From contig JALFUW010000096.1 in the NCBI GenBank assembly GCA_022786995.1, positions 1 through 40,195 of the forward strand: 40,195 nucleotides of DNA. Reading direction: 5' to 3'. Source of the stretch: Clostridiales bacterium (GTDB taxonomy: Bacteria > Bacillota > Clostridia > Oscillospirales > Oscillospiraceae). Both the position numbers and the translations under genes were made by a program. Positions within the stretch are counted from its first letter, which is position 1. Each line of letters begins with the position of its first letter. A model generated the notes under the pieces. That model saw only the letters and a program-made list of their open reading frames with translations. It was not told the origin of the DNA and ran no database searches. Shown one piece after another: positions 23,123 to 32,865 of the stretch.

Positions 23123-25540
23123 TTACAGGGAAACCTCTACCAAGACCTTTGCCTTGCCGGTCAGGGGAACGATGCAGCCTTCCACGTTTGCGCCGTCCAC
23201 GGTCATGCCGGGCGTGCCGGTGCGCTTGACATGGACAACATACTCGGTGCCCCGGAAGCGCCGGGTGACGGTATATTCGTCCCAGTCGTCGGGAATGCAG
23301 GGCTGAATCCGAAGGCCGTTATAGTCGGGATAGATACCCAAAATGGCCTGAGAAATGGACAGGAAGGTCCAGCTGGCGGTGCCGGTGAGCCAGCTGTTCT
23401 TGGCGTGACCGGGGTTGCCGGAGGCACGGCCCGTGACCATCTGGGAGTAGCAGTAAGGCTCCGTCTCGTGAATTTCGCTCTTGTCCTCTAAGTAGGCGGG
23501 GCAGATGCGGCGGTAAATGTCGAAGGCCTCGTTGCCCCGGCCCAGCGTAGCTTCGGCGCAGACGATCCAGGGGTTGTTGTGGCAGAACACCGCGCCGTTC
23601 TCCTTGAATCCGGGAGGATAGGAGGAAATTTCGCCCAGCTCCACATGGTACTCCGTGTAGCAGGGATCCAGCAGCTCCACGCCGTACTCGCCCAGCAGGC
23701 GCTTCCGGGTGGATTCCATGGCTTTCAGGCCCTCGCCGCTGTCCTTGCCGATGCCCGCCAGGGTGCAGAAGCCCTGGGGCTCGATGAAAATCTGACCTTC
23801 CTTGCATTCGTGGCTGCCGACTTTATCGCCGTTTGCGTCATAGGCCCGGAGGAACCACTGGCCGTCCCAGCCATCCTTGAGGACGGCTTTTTCCATGTCG
23901 GCCACGGCCTTGCGGATGGTTTCTGCCTCGTCAGTCAGACCCAGCTGGTCACACAGAGCCGCATACTCGCCGCCGTATTTGACGAACATACCCGCGATGA
24001 ACACGGACTCCGCCACGGGGCCTTCGCTGGGGCCGAAGGTCTGGAAGCTCTCCCCCGGCTCCTCGGAGAAGCAGTTCAGGTTCAGGCAGTCGTTCCAGTC
24101 CGCACGTCCAATCAGGGGCAGCTTGTGGGGGCCGAGGTTATTGAGGGTGAAGTTTACGCTGCGGCGGACGTGCTCCAGCAGAGGCACCTCGGTGCCGGGG
24201 ACATTATCAAAGGGAGTGGGGTGATCGAGGATGGTGAAGTCGCCGGTTTCCTTGATATAGGCGCACACCGCGCCCACCAGCCACAGGGGATCGTCGTTGA
24301 AGCCGCCGCCGATGTCGTTGTTGCCCCGCTTGGTCAGGGGCTGATACTGGTGGTAGGTGGAACCGTCGGCGAACTGGATGGAAGCGATGTCAATGATCCG
24401 CTCCCGGGCACGGTCGGGGATGATGTGCATGAAGCCGTACAGATCCTGACAGGAATCCCGGAAGCCCATGCCCCGGCCGGTGCCGGTTTCATAGTAGGAG
24501 GCGGAGCGGCTCATGTTGAAGGTGACCATGCACTGATACTGGTGCCAGATGTTCACCATGCGGTTCAGTTTTTCATTGCCGGAGGTCAGCTGGTAGTTGC
24601 CCAGCAGCTTATCCCAGTAGGCAGCCAGTTCGGCAAGGGCAGCATCCACGGCCTCGGCTGTGGCAAATTTCGCCATGACCCGTTTCGCGGTGTCCTTGCG
24701 GATGACGCCGGGGGCGACAAATTTCTGATCTCTGGGGTTCTTGCCGTAGCCCAGCACGAAGGTGGCCCGCCAGCTCTGGCCGGGGGCGAGGGTGATTTCC
24801 ATGTGCTGGCAGCCAATGGGATACCAGCCTACAATTTTCGAGAAGGCGCTGCGCTCCTCCCGCACCAGCTGGGGATCAGACCAATCGCCCATATGGCCCA
24901 GGAAGGTGTTGCGGTCGGTGTCCCAGCCGGCAGCGGGAGCATTCACTCCGTAATAGGCATAGTGATCCCGGCGCTCCCGGTACTCGGTCTTGTGGTAGAT
25001 CACGCCGTCCTCCACCTCGGACTCGGCGATGTTCAGGTTGCGCTGATAGTTGGTGCTGTCGTCCACCGCGTTCCACAGGCACCATTCCATGACGCCCCAG
25101 ACGTGGACGGTCTTGGCTTCCTTGCTTTCGTTGGTCAGCACCAGATCATGCAGCTCACAGTTTTCGCCCACGGGGACGAAGAAGGTCATCTTCGCGTTCA
25201 GGCCGTCCTTGGCGCTGTCGAAGGTGGTGTAGCCCATGCCGTGACGGCATTCATAATGGTCAAGCTCCGTTCTGGTGGGCAGGAAGCCGGGGTTCCAAGC
25301 GGGCTTGCCCGCTTCCTTGATGTAGTAGAACCGGCCGCCGTTGTCGCCGGGGACGGCGTTGTAGCGGTAGCGCAGAAGCCGCTGGAGTTTCGCGTCCCGG
25401 TAGAAGCAGTAGCCGCCGCCTGTATTGGAAATCATGCCTAAGAAATCCTCACTGCCGAGGTAGTTGATCCAGGGCAGGGGAGTAGCGGGTGTGGTAATCA
25501 CATATTCCCGCCGGGCGTCATCGAAATGACCGAATTTCAT
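23123..25540 (-). CDS. Cellobiose phosphorylase (GH94)
   Basis: This 805-aa cytosolic enzyme probably splits cellobiose with phosphate into glucose 1-phosphate and glucose. It begins MKFGHFDDARREYVIT, the usual start of cellobiose phosphorylases, and has INYLGSEDF, YECRHGMGYT, YHKTEYRERRDHY and TGRGMGFRDSCQDLYGF. The catalytic region is GRADWNDCLNL (Asp481 and Asp484, one of which is the general acid). Length fits clostridial enzymes (about 810 aa). Specificity for cellobiose over cellodextrin or chitobiose is inferred from these segments. It stands alone between a promoter and a hairpin, divergent from a LacI-type regulator likely to control it. No sugar importer is adjacent. Confidence 0.9.
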   Translation of the reverse strand: MKFGHFDDARREYVITTPATPLPWINYLGSEDFLGMISNTGGGYCFYRDAKLQRLLRYRYNAVPGDNGGRFYYIKEAGKPAWNPGFLPTRTELDHYECRHGMGYTTFDSAKDGLNAKMTFFVPVGENCELHDLVLTNESKEAKTVHVWGVMEWCLWNAVDDSTNYQRNLNIAESEVEDGVIYHKTEYRERRDHYAYYGVNAPAAGWDTDRNTFLGHMGDWSDPQLVREERSAFSKIVGWYPIGCQHMEITLAPGQSWRATFVLGYGKNPRDQKFVAPGVIRKDTAKRVMAKFATAEAVDAALAELAAYWDKLLGNYQLTSGNEKLNRMVNIWHQYQCMVTFNMSRSASYYETGTGRGMGFRDSCQDLYGFMHIIPDRARERIIDIASIQFADGSTYHQYQPLTKRGNNDIGGGFNDDPLWLVGAVCAYIKETGDFTILDHPTPFDNVPGTEVPLLEHVRRSVNFTLNNLGPHKLPLIGRADWNDCLNLNCFSEEPGESFQTFGPSEGPVAESVFIAGMFVKYGGEYAALCDQLGLTDEAETIRKAVADMEKAVLKDGWDGQWFLRAYDANGDKVGSHECKEGQIFIEPQGFCTLAGIGKDSGEGLKAMESTRKRLLGEYGVELLDPCYTEYHVELGEISSYPPGFKENGAVFCHNNPWIVCAEATLGRGNEAFDIYRRICPAYLEDKSEIHETEPYCYSQMVTGRASGNPGHAKNSWLTGTASWTFLSISQAILGIYPDYNGLRIQPCIPDDWDEYTVTRRFRGTEYVVHVKRTGTPGMTVDGANVEGCIVPLTGKAKVLVEVSL

Positions 25541-25618
25541 AAGTGTGCACGCTCCTTACTTATCCGTTTGAATGAACGATAACGATTAAGCAACCGTACA
25601 TTCCGTATTTACTCTCTT

Positions 25619-25647
25619 AGCATAGCGGATTTGTGTGAAAATTGCAA
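25619..25647 (-). promoter_or_regulatory. Promoter of the GH94 gene
   Basis: On the minus strand TTGCAA (25642-25647), 17 bp and TATGCT (25619-25624) precede a leader of about 70 nt. The leader contains AACGATAACGATTAA (about 25575-25589), a tandem half-site that could bind the LacI-type regulator. The 336-bp gap 25541-25876 contains this promoter, the divergent one and no gene that I can support. Confidence 0.6.
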
Positions 25648-25800
25648 GGTTTTTTTTAGAAATTCAAAAAAATTTACAGGATCATCCCACAGCGTAGGCA
25701 GGCGACCACAGAGACTTTGGGAATATGTACAAATATGTACTGAAAAAAGTGTAAACAATAAACAAAAAACGTTTAATAGGACACAAATGTAAAATAGCCC

Positions 25801-25846
25801 TTGCGTTTTTAAGGAAAATACGATATATTTATGGTGCGAAAACGTT
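25801..25846 (+). promoter_or_regulatory. Promoter and operator-like site of the LacI-type gene
   Basis: TTGCGT (25801-25806), 17 bp and TATATT (25824-25829) form the promoter. AACGTT (25841-25846), inside GCGAAAACGTTACAG, sits just after the expected start. A second palindrome AAACGTTT lies upstream at 25767-25774. CG-centred palindromes like these are typical LacI-family operators. Confidence 0.55.
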
Positions 25847-25876
25847 ACAGAAAGTGGGAAGATTGGGGGAACGCGC

Positions 25877-26878
25877 ATGGTTTCCATGAAGGATATTGCC
25901 CGTGCCTGCGGGGTCTCCGTGGCGACGGTGAGCAAAGCGCTGAACGGTCAGCCGGATATTGGAGAGGAGACTCGTACCAGGGTCTGCGAGGCGGCTCAAA
26001 AAATGGGCTATATGACCAATTCCGCGGCAAGAGCGCTGAAAACCAACCGCACATATCATATCGGCGTGCTGTTTGTGGATGAGCGTCAGAGCGGTCTGGC
26101 CCATGAGTATTTCTCCACCATGCTGGAGAGCTTCAAAGCAGAGGCGGAAGCCCACGGATATGACATTACCTTCATCAACCACAATGTGGGCGGCAAGCCT
26201 ACCTCCTATCTTCAGCACTGCCGCTATCGGGGCGTGGATGGCGTGGTCATTGCCTGCGTGGATTTTACGGATCCCCGGGTTCGGGAACTGGCGGAAAGCG
26301 ACCTGCCGCTGGTGACGGTGGATCATGTGTTCAATAACCGTCTGGCGGTGGTTTCCGATAACGTTCAAGGAATGGAAACGCTGGTGCGTTATGCCTACGG
26401 GAAGGGACACCGGAAGATCGCCTTCCTTCACGGCGAAAAGACCTCCGTCACCCAGAACCGGCTGGTGGGCTTCTTCCGGGCCTGTGAGGAATTGGGGCTG
26501 GAGATCCCGGAGGAATATGTTCGGGAAAGTGCGTTCCACAATCCGGATCGCTGCGCCCAGGATACTCTGGCGTTGATGAATCTGCCGGAGCGTCCCACCT
26601 GCATCCTGTTTCCTGACGACTACTCCTATGTAGGGGGCATGAACGCATTGCGGCAGATGGGCATTCGGGTGCCGGAGGATGTGTCCGTCATGGGGTATGA
26701 CGGCATCCATCTGGCAAGGGTCATCGGCCTGACCACCTATTGGCAGGACAACCGGGAAATCGGCAGGATTGCCGCGGAACGGCTCATCAGCCTCATTGAG
26801 CACCCAAAGACTACGCTGGTTGATCGGATCATGGTGTCCGGCAGACTGCTGGAGGGAACCACGGTGAAAGAGCTGTGA
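25877..26878 (+). CDS. LacI family transcriptional regulator
   Basis: This 333-aa regulator has an N-terminal helix-turn-helix (SMKDIARACGVSVATVSKALNG), the hinge region with AARALKTNRT, and a periplasmic-binding-protein-like sugar domain (IGVLFVDE near residue 65 to DRIMVSGRLLEG at the end). Length is standard. GGGGGA about 7 nt before ATG 25877 supports this start; ATG 25886 is an alternative. Being divergent from cellobiose phosphorylase, it probably represses that gene and itself and responds to cellobiose or a related sugar (inference). A terminator follows at 26891. Confidence 0.93.
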   Translation: MVSMKDIARACGVSVATVSKALNGQPDIGEETRTRVCEAAQKMGYMTNSAARALKTNRTYHIGVLFVDERQSGLAHEYFSTMLESFKAEAEAHGYDITFINHNVGGKPTSYLQHCRYRGVDGVVIACVDFTDPRVRELAESDLPLVTVDHVFNNRLAVVSDNVQGMETLVRYAYGKGHRKIAFLHGEKTSVTQNRLVGFFRACEELGLEIPEEYVRESAFHNPDRCAQDTLALMNLPERPTCILFPDDYSYVGGMNALRQMGIRVPEDVSVMGYDGIHLARVIGLTTYWQDNREIGRIAAERLISLIEHPKTTLVDRIMVSGRLLEGTTVKEL

Positions 26879-26890
26879 ATGATTTCATTT

Positions 26891-26922
26891 GCCCGAAGCG
26901 GCTTCGCTTCGGGCCATTTTTT
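26891..26922 (+). terminator. Terminator of the LacI-type gene
   Basis: GCCCGAAGCG (26891-26900), loop GCTT, then CGCTTCGGGC, followed by CATTTTTTG. This is a textbook intrinsic terminator 12 nt after the stop codon. Confidence 0.9.
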
Positions 26923-26942
26923 GTAATTTGTGCACAAATTTC

Positions 26943-26971
26943 TGGACATTAAAAGGCGAATATGTTATAGT
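26943..26971 (+). promoter_or_regulatory. Promoter of the hybrid kinase gene
   Basis: TGGACA (26943-26948), 17 bp and TATAGT (26966-26971) lie 36 bp before the start codon. Confidence 0.65.
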
Positions 26972-27007
26972 AAAATAACATAGTTTCGAGATTGGCAGGT
27001 TTTTGTT

Positions 27008-30000
27008 ATGAACGAAATGACTTTCAGGGAAGCGGGCCGGGAAACGGAACAGCGGGAACCTGCTGACACAGCGCGGATCATTCAGGCAATGAGCAAAATA
27101 TACACCTCAGCATATTATATTGACCTGAAAACCGGGCTGTTCACCGAGCTTTCCTCTCTGGACGTGGTGAAGGCGGAGATCGGCACCGAAGGGGATGCGC
27201 AGGACCGGCTGAACTACTTCTGCCGCAACATGATGGTGCCGGCCTTTACCCAGGAGATGCTGGAGTTTACGAATCTAACGACACTGGAGGAACGGCTGGG
27301 AGACGGCAGGATTATTTCCCGGCAGTATCTGAGTACGGTGGAGCTTGGCCCGGAGCAGGGCGGGGAGCCATACTGGACCCAGTGCTCCTTCATCGAATGC
27401 GACCGGGATTCAGACGGACATCTGCGCCATGTGCTGTTCACTACCCAGACGATCCACGACGCGAAGATCAAAGAGCTGGAGGCCCGGCGTAAGGAGCGGG
27501 AAGCCAATCAGGAGCTGACGGCGCTGCTGGAATCCGAGCGGCGGCACACGGCGATTATTGGCTCCCTGAGCAGTATTTTCTATGGGCTTTACTATGTGGA
27601 TCTGGTGAAAAACGCCGTGCAGGAGGTTATCTGTCTGGACAGCGCCCACCATATCTACCGTGACGGCGGTGACGCCCGGCAGTTCCTGCGGCGGTTGACG
27701 GAGCTGCTGGCAACGCCGGAGCACCTGCCTTCCTTGGCGCTGTTTCTGGACTATGACACCATGGGCGCCCGGCTGGGCAGCAGCAGGATCATCACCCGGG
27801 AGTTTATGGCCAGAAGCGGCGGCTGGACCCGGTGCAGCATCATTCCCGTGGAGCGGGGCAATTCAGGCCTCAACCGTTCGGTGATCGTGGGTATGCGTCA
27901 GGTTACGGCGGAACGGGAGCGGCAGGAAACCCAGAACAACCTGATTCTGGCCCTGTCCATGGCCTATGACAACGTTTATTCCGTGAATTTGGACACCGAC
28001 GCGGTAACCTGCTACCGAATGAGCAGCGCCATGTTGAAGCGCTACGGCAGACGCTTCGCTGAGGGAAGCTATACCCGGAATATGGAGGAATATCTCCAGA
28101 ACGAAGTCCACCCCGATGACCGGCAGCTGTTCGGGATAATCGCAACCGCCCAACGGTTGGAGGAGCTGACCAAGGAGCGGCAGAGCTATTCCTTCCAGTT
28201 CCGGGTTCGCCGGGACGGCCGCGTCCAGTACTTCCAGTGTCACGTCGCCCGGCCCAGCCGGGAGCGGCGGGAAATCGCCGTGGCCTTCAAGAATGTGGAC
28301 GAGGAAAAGCGGCAGGAGCTGGCGCAGCAGAGAATGCTGCAGGACGCCCTGACGAAGGTGGAGAAGGCCAATTCCGCGCTTCAGGAGGAAATGACCATCG
28401 TTGACGCTCTGAGCCGGGAGTACCACAGCCTGTTCAAGATCGATGCGGAAAAGGGCACCATTTCCCTTTACCGCACCGACGGCATCGGCATGGATCGGGG
28501 GCTTTTGAGTGGACTCATGAAGCCCGGCGACTATGAAAAGGTGCTGAACCGATACATAGACGCTTATGTTATCCCGGAGGATCAGCCGCGCATCCGGGAG
28601 GCCACCAGCCTCCAGAGCCTGCTGCGGCGGGTGCCGGAGGTGGGCCTGTACAAGACCGGCTACCGGCGGGATATGGACGGAATGGTCGCTTTTTTTGAGA
28701 TGAACGTGGTGAAAACCGTCAATGACGACGGAACAATCACCTTTATTCTGGGCATCCGGGACGTGGACGAGGAGACCCGTCGCCAGCTGAGGCAGGCCCG
28801 GGAGATGGAGACCCAGCGGGAGATCATCGACGGCCTGGCATCGGAGTACTATTCCGTGCTGCTGGTGGATCTGCTCGGAGATACGGTCAGGGCATACCGG
28901 GCGGAAGACGAGGACGGCCGGGCCATCGAGGAGCACTTCCGCAGGCACAACGGCTGCTGGTCCAAGGGACTGTACAGCTACGCCCAGGAGTGGATTTCGG
29001 AGGAGGGCAGAGCGGACTTCCTGAGCATGCTGTCTCTGGAGAGGCTTCGGGGCGGCGGAGCGGATTACTCCTTTACCTATGAAAAGCGGACGGCGGAGGG
29101 AATCATGTATCTTCAGGCACGGGTGTCCTTTGTGCCGGACAAGGACGGGGGGATTGCCGCGGTGGTGGGTACCCGCAACGTGGATGACCTCATCAAAAAG
29201 GAACGTCTGCAGGAGCAGGCGCTGAAGGAGGCCTACGACGCGGCGGAAGCCGCCAACCGGGCCAAGACCGAGTTCCTGTCCAATATGTCCCACGACATCC
29301 GCACCCCCATGAACGGCATCATCGGCATGACCGCCATTGCCGCCGCCCACATTGACGATAAGACCCGGGTGCGGGACAGCCTGCAGAAGATCACCCTTGC
29401 CAGCAAGCACCTGCTGAGCCTCATTAACGAGGTGCTGGACATGAGCAAGATCGAGTCCGGCAAGGTGCAGCTGGTGGAGGAGGCGTTTAACCTTTCTGAC
29501 CTCATCGACAATCTGATCTCCATGACCAGCGCACAGATCAGAGATCACAATCACAGCCTGAGTGTCAACATCACAGACGTTCAGCACGAAGCGGTGGTGG
29601 GCGACAGCCTGCGGATTCAAAAGGTGTTCACGAACCTTCTGGGCAACGCGGTGAAGTTCACCCCCGACGGCGGCAAAATCCGCATTTCCGTGACGGAAAA
29701 GCCCTGCAATCAGAAGAAGCTGGGGTGCTATGAGTTCGCCTTTGAGGACAACGGCTTCGGCATGAGCGAGAAATTCATCCACCGGGTCTTTGAGCCCTTC
29801 GCCCGAGAGACGGACGGCCCCGCCGGACAGATTCAGGGCACGGGCCTTGGCATGCCCATCAGCCGCAACATCGTGCGCATGATGGGCGGCGATATCGAGG
29901 TGGAAAGTAAACAGGGCGTGGGCTCCAGATTCACGGTGACCATGTACCTGAAGCTGCAGGATGCCGGGGAGGTTCAGCCGGACAACTGGGTGGATCTGCC

Positions 30001-30802
30001 GGTGCTGGTGGCGGACGATGACCCCTATTCGCTGGAATCCTGTGTCAGCATTCTGACGGATTTCGGCATGAAAGCCGAGGGCGTTTCTTCCGGCCGGGAG
30101 GCGGTGGAGCGTGTTTCCCGGCGGCATGAGCAGAAAGAAGACTATTATGCCTGCATTCTGGACTGGAAAATGCCGGACATGGATGGCATCTCCACCGCGC
30201 GGGCCATTCGTTCGGCGGTGGGAAAGGAAGTTCCCATCATCATTCTTTCCGCCTACGACTGGTCGGATATCGAGCGGGAGGCACGGGCGGCGGGAGTCAA
30301 CGCCTTCATCAGTAAGCCGCTGTTCCGCTCCCGGCTGGCCAAGACCTTCCATACCCTGATGGATCAGCAGAGTGCCAAGCCCCCGATGGATCCCATGACC
30401 GAGCTGGAGCAGATGGACTTCTCCGGCCGTCGGGCCATGCTGGTGGAGGACAACGCCCTCAACGCGGAGATTGCCGAGGAATTCCTGACCATGACCGGCC
30501 TGACGGTGGAGCACGCCTGGGACGGTATGGAGGCGGTGGACAAGGTGAGCGAGGCCCCGGACGGACACTATGATATTATTTTCATGGATATTCAGATGCC
30601 CCGGATGAACGGCTACGACGCTACCCGGGCCATCCGGGCCATGGATCGGGACTACTGCCGACAGGTGCCCATTGTGGCCATGACCGCCAATGCCTTCGCC
30701 GAGGACGTGCAGGCGGCCAAGACCGTGGGCATGAACGAGCACATCGCAAAGCCCTTGGAGCTGAGTGTGCTGGCAAAGGCCCTGCGCAGGTGGGTGAAGT
30801 AA
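27008..30802 (+). CDS. Soluble hybrid histidine kinase with five sensor modules and two receivers
   Basis: This is a 1264-aa cytosolic protein with no membrane span. Residues 1-740 hold five repeated PAS-like modules, each opening with an 'I-x-LS/LA-x-x-Y-x-S-V/L-Y-x-VDL' pattern (near residues 28, 183, 311, 464 and 605). The HisKA domain follows, with [15 protein letters not shown] and phospho-His762. The ATPase domain has [10 protein letters not shown] (near 876), DNGFGM and GTGLGM. Receiver 1 (about 1000-1115) has LVADDD and Asp1052 in [11 protein letters not shown]. Receiver 2 (about 1140-1260) has LVEDN and Asp1194 in [11 protein letters not shown]. No HPt or output domain is present. 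The orphan HPt at 9998-10354 is a candidate partner. GCAGG 8 nt upstream supports the start. The signal is unknown. Confidence 0.92.
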   Translation: MNEMTFREAGRETEQREPADTARIIQAMSKIYTSAYYIDLKTGLFTELSSLDVVKAEIGTEGDAQDRLNYFCRNMMVPAFTQEMLEFTNLTTLEERLGDGRIISRQYLSTVELGPEQGGEPYWTQCSFIECDRDSDGHLRHVLFTTQTIHDAKIKELEARRKEREANQELTALLESERRHTAIIGSLSSIFYGLYYVDLVKNAVQEVICLDSAHHIYRDGGDARQFLRRLTELLATPEHLPSLALFLDYDTMGARLGSSRIITREFMARSGGWTRCSIIPVERGNSGLNRSVIVGMRQVTAERERQETQNNLILALSMAYDNVYSVNLDTDAVTCYRMSSAMLKRYGRRFAEGSYTRNMEEYLQNEVHPDDRQLFGIIATAQRLEELTKERQSYSFQFRVRRDGRVQYFQCHVARPSRERREIAVAFKNVDEEKRQELAQQRMLQDALTKVEKANSALQEEMTIVDALSREYHSLFKIDAEKGTISLYRTDGIGMDRGLLSGLMKPGDYEKVLNRYIDAYVIPEDQPRIREATSLQSLLRRVPEVGLYKTGYRRDMDGMVAFFEMNVVKTVNDDGTITFILGIRDVDEETRRQLRQAREMETQREIIDGLASEYYSVLLVDLLGDTVRAYRAEDEDGRAIEEHFRRHNGCWSKGLYSYAQEWISEEGRADFLSMLSLERLRGGGADYSFTYEKRTAEGIMYLQARVSFVPDKDGGIAAVVGTRNVDDLIKKERLQEQALKEAYDAAEAANRAKTEFLSNMSHDIRTPMNGIIGMTAIAAAHIDDKTRVRDSLQKITLASKHLLSLINEVLDMSKIESGKVQLVEEAFNLSDLIDNLISMTSAQIRDHNHSLSVNITDVQHEAVVGDSLRIQKVFTNLLGNAVKFTPDGGKIRISVTEKPCNQKKLGCYEFAFEDNGFGMSEKFIHRVFEPFARETDGPAGQIQGTGLGMPISRNIVRMMGGDIEVESKQGVGSRFTVTMYLKLQDAGEVQPDNWVDLPVLVADDDPYSLESCVSILTDFGMKAEGVSSGREAVERVSRRHEQKEDYYACILDWKMPDMDGISTARAIRSAVGKEVPIIILSAYDWSDIEREARAAGVNAFISKPLFRSRLAKTFHTLMDQQSAKPPMDPMTELEQMDFSGRRAMLVEDNALNAEIAEEFLTMTGLTVEHAWDGMEAVDKVSEAPDGHYDIIFMDIQMPRMNGYDATRAIRAMDRDYCRQVPIVAMTANAFAEDVQAAKTVGMNEHIAKPLELSVLAKALRRWVK

Positions 30803-30865
30803 ACAGGAAGGGGATTTCTCACTAAGGAACTGTTACGTCAAATCGCACAAAGGAAAAGAAATAAC

Positions 30866-30993
30866 TGTCATTCCGAGCCAGTGCGCACACTGGCGTGGGA
30901 ATCCGTTCTCCTGATAAATGCCAGTAATCTGAACATTTTACAGGGGATGCGGATTGCCACACCAGTGACGTCGGTCACTGGTTCGCAATGACA
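30866..30993. repeat. Repeat family R1, copy 3
   Basis: This 128-bp copy lies between the convergent hybrid kinase and malic enzyme genes. Its right end (CCAGTGACGTCGGTCACTGG, then TTCGCAATGACA) is nearly the same as in copy 2. It may act as a bidirectional transcription end, since no other terminator is clear in 30803-31041. Confidence 0.8.
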
Positions 30994-31041
30994 GTTCTTC
31001 TGTTTGTGCACTTTTACTTTAGTGAGAAAGTCTCTTAACTG

Positions 31042-32214
31042 TTAAATTCTTGCCACGCCGGACTTTCTGGCGGCATCTGCCACAGCCTTGGCCACGGCGG
31101 GGCCGACCCGGGGGTCAAAGGCGGCGGGGATGATGTAGTCCTCGTTCAGCTCCTCGTCGGTGATGAGACCTGCCAGCGCGTTGGCGGCGGCGACCTTCAT
31201 CGCCTCATTGATATCGCTGGCCCGGACATCGAAAGCACCCCGGAAGATGCCGGGGAAGGCCAGAACGTTGTTGATCTGGTTGGGGTAGTCGCTGCGGCCG
31301 GTGGAGACCACCTTGGCGCCGCCGGCCTTGGCCTCGTCCGGGAAAATCTCGGGGGTGGGGTTGGCGCAGGCGAAGATGATGGCATCCTTATTCATGGTGG
31401 CGACCATTTCCTTCGTCACCATGCCGGGGGCGGAAACGCCGATGAACACATCCGCGCCCACCAGCATGTCGGCAAGAGAACCGGCCTTTTTGTCAAGATT
31501 TGTGACCTGGGCCATTTCTTCCTTGATCCAGTTGAGCCCATCCCGGCCCGCGTAAATGGCACCCTTCCGATCGCACATGGTGATGTTTTTGAAGCCCGCG
31601 CTCAGCAGCAGCTTCACAATGGCGATGGCGGCAGCACCGGCGCCGGAGGTGACGATCTTCACATCCTCCTTGCGCTTGCCGACAACCTTCAGCGCGTTGG
31701 TCAGGCCCGCCAGGGTGATGACGGCGGTGCCGTGCTGGTCGTCGTGGAAGATGGGAATATCGCACTTTTCCTTCAATTTCCGCTCGATTTCAAAGCACCG
31801 GGGGGCGGAAATGTCCTCCAGATTGATGCCGCCGAAGGAGCCGGAGATCAGGTACACGGCGTTCACAAATTCGTCCACGTCCTTGGACTTCACGCACAGG
31901 GGGAAGGCGTCCACATCGCCGAAGGCCTTGAACAGGGCACACTTGCCCTCCATGACGGGCATACCGGCCTCGGGGCCAATGTCGCCCAGACCCAGCACGG
32001 CGGTGCCGTCGGTGATCACGGCGCACAGGTTGTGCCGCCGGGTCAGCTCGTAGGATTTATTCACGTCCTTCTGAATCTCCAGACAGGGCTGAGCCACGCC
32101 GGGGGTGTAGGCAAGACTTAGGTCATCCTTGGTAGACACGGGAACTGTCGTCACCACTTCGATTTTGCCCTTCCACTCGCCGTGGAGCCGAAGGGATTCT
32201 TTTGCGTAATCCAT
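31042..32214 (-). CDS. Malic enzyme, short bacterial type
   Basis: This 390-aa cytosolic enzyme oxidatively decarboxylates malate to pyruvate with NAD or NADP. The active-site Tyr is in LAYTPGVAQPC, the Lys in FPLCVKSKD, and the metal site in FHDDQHGTAV. The nucleotide-binding motif is SGAGAAAIAIVKLL, with CDRKGAIY after the second strand. There is no C-terminal phosphotransacetylase domain, so it is the short form. The frame opens 93 nt upstream, but AGGAGG 10 nt before ATG 32214 sets the start. NAD versus NADP use cannot be decided safely by eye. It is divergent from a metal-dependent regulator. Confidence 0.94.
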   Translation of the reverse strand: MDYAKESLRLHGEWKGKIEVVTTVPVSTKDDLSLAYTPGVAQPCLEIQKDVNKSYELTRRHNLCAVITDGTAVLGLGDIGPEAGMPVMEGKCALFKAFGDVDAFPLCVKSKDVDEFVNAVYLISGSFGGINLEDISAPRCFEIERKLKEKCDIPIFHDDQHGTAVITLAGLTNALKVVGKRKEDVKIVTSGAGAAAIAIVKLLLSAGFKNITMCDRKGAIYAGRDGLNWIKEEMAQVTNLDKKAGSLADMLVGADVFIGVSAPGMVTKEMVATMNKDAIIFACANPTPEIFPDEAKAGGAKVVSTGRSDYPNQINNVLAFPGIFRGAFDVRASDINEAMKVAAANALAGLITDEELNEDYIIPAAFDPRVGPAVAKAVADAARKSGVARI

Positions 32215-32244
32215 TGTAAACGCGCCTCCTTTATTGATAGGGAC

Positions 32245-32273
32245 AATGTACACCATTTTGGGGCGCTTGAAAA
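32245..32273 (-). promoter_or_regulatory. Promoter candidate of the malic enzyme gene
   Basis: On the minus strand TTTTCA (32268-32273), 17 bp and TACATT (32245-32250) lie 31 bp upstream of the start codon. The -35 box is weak. Confidence 0.45.
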
Positions 32274-32301
32274 GTCTTTTGTTAAGAAAATCCGTAAGTT
32301 C

Positions 32302-32330
32302 TTGCATTCTGCATAAAGCTGTGGTATTCT
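32302..32330 (+). promoter_or_regulatory. Promoter of the DtxR-like regulator gene
   Basis: TTGCAT (32302-32307), 17 bp and TATTCT (32325-32330) precede the regulator gene by 45 bp. Confidence 0.5.
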
Positions 32331-32374
32331 ACAGAAAACTTCGTGCACAAATTGGCACATGGGGAGGAATGGGA

Positions 32375-32755
32375 ATGGAGCTTCGCGAATCCGGGGAAAT
32401 GTATCTGGAAGCCATTCTGGTGCTGGGGCAGAAAAGCAGCTTTGTCCGCAGTGTGGATGTCAGCGAATACTTAGGCTACTCCAAGCCCAGCGTATCCCGG
32501 GCCATGGGCATTCTGCGCTCCGGCGGCTTCGTGCTGATGGACCCGGACGGCGGCCTGAGCCTGACGGATACCGGGCGGGAGATTGCGGAGAAGATTTTCG
32601 AGCGGCACACCCTGCTGAGCCAGCTGCTCATGGCGCTGGGGGTGCCGGAGGGCATCGCCATTGCCGATGCCTGCAAGATGGAACACACTATCTCCGACGA
32701 GTCCTTTCAGGCGCTGAAGCGGCATATGGCCCAGCTGAAGGAAAAACCGGTGTGA
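32375..32755 (+). CDS. Metal-dependent regulator, DtxR/MntR family
   Basis: This 126-aa repressor has a winged helix (VDVSEYLGYSKPSVSRAM) and a metal-binding dimerisation domain; it lacks the SH3-like third domain of DtxR. The ligand positions read Met9 (in GEMYLE), His78 (in ERHTLL), Cys100, Glu103 and His104 (in DACKMEHTIS). This Met/Cys/Glu/His set is that of DtxR/IdeR (iron), not the Asp/Glu set of Bacillus MntR. So iron sensing is more likely than manganese (inference). ATG 32375 has GGGGAGG 7 nt upstream; the earlier in-frame ATG at 32369 is too close to it. Targets are unknown. The divergent gene is a metal-using malic enzyme, and mntP lies 2.4 kb away. Confidence 0.9.
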   Translation: MELRESGEMYLEAILVLGQKSSFVRSVDVSEYLGYSKPSVSRAMGILRSGGFVLMDPDGGLSLTDTGREIAEKIFERHTLLSQLLMALGVPEGIAIADACKMEHTISDESFQALKRHMAQLKEKPV

Positions 32756-32806
32756 AGCAGTCACGCCGGTTATTTTCACGGAAGCGGCAGATACTAACCG
32801 GGATGT

Positions 32807-32835
32807 TTGACATACGGGGACGCGTTTGGTATACT
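32807..32835 (+). promoter_or_regulatory. Promoter of the Cys-rich protein-azlCD-GNAT operon
   Basis: TTGACA (32807-32812), exactly 17 bp and TATACT (32830-32835) form a near-consensus promoter. The start site, near 32842, gives a leader of about 200 nt that contains the whole R1 repeat copy 4. Confidence 0.8.
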
Positions 32836-32865
32836 TCGCTAAAGGGGAACTTATCTGATTTAGGA

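Noticed and set aside
23579..25441. A 620-codon open frame on the plus strand
   Set aside because: It is antisense to cellobiose phosphorylase, which has clear catalytic motifs and correct length.
25829..26803. A 324-codon minus-strand frame opposite the LacI-type gene
   Set aside because: The LacI gene has an unambiguous helix-turn-helix and sugar-binding domain on the plus strand.
27863..30742. A 959-codon open frame on the minus strand
   Set aside because: It lies entirely opposite the hybrid kinase, has a His/Gly/Val-rich composition typical of the reverse of GC-rich coding DNA, and shows no family motif.
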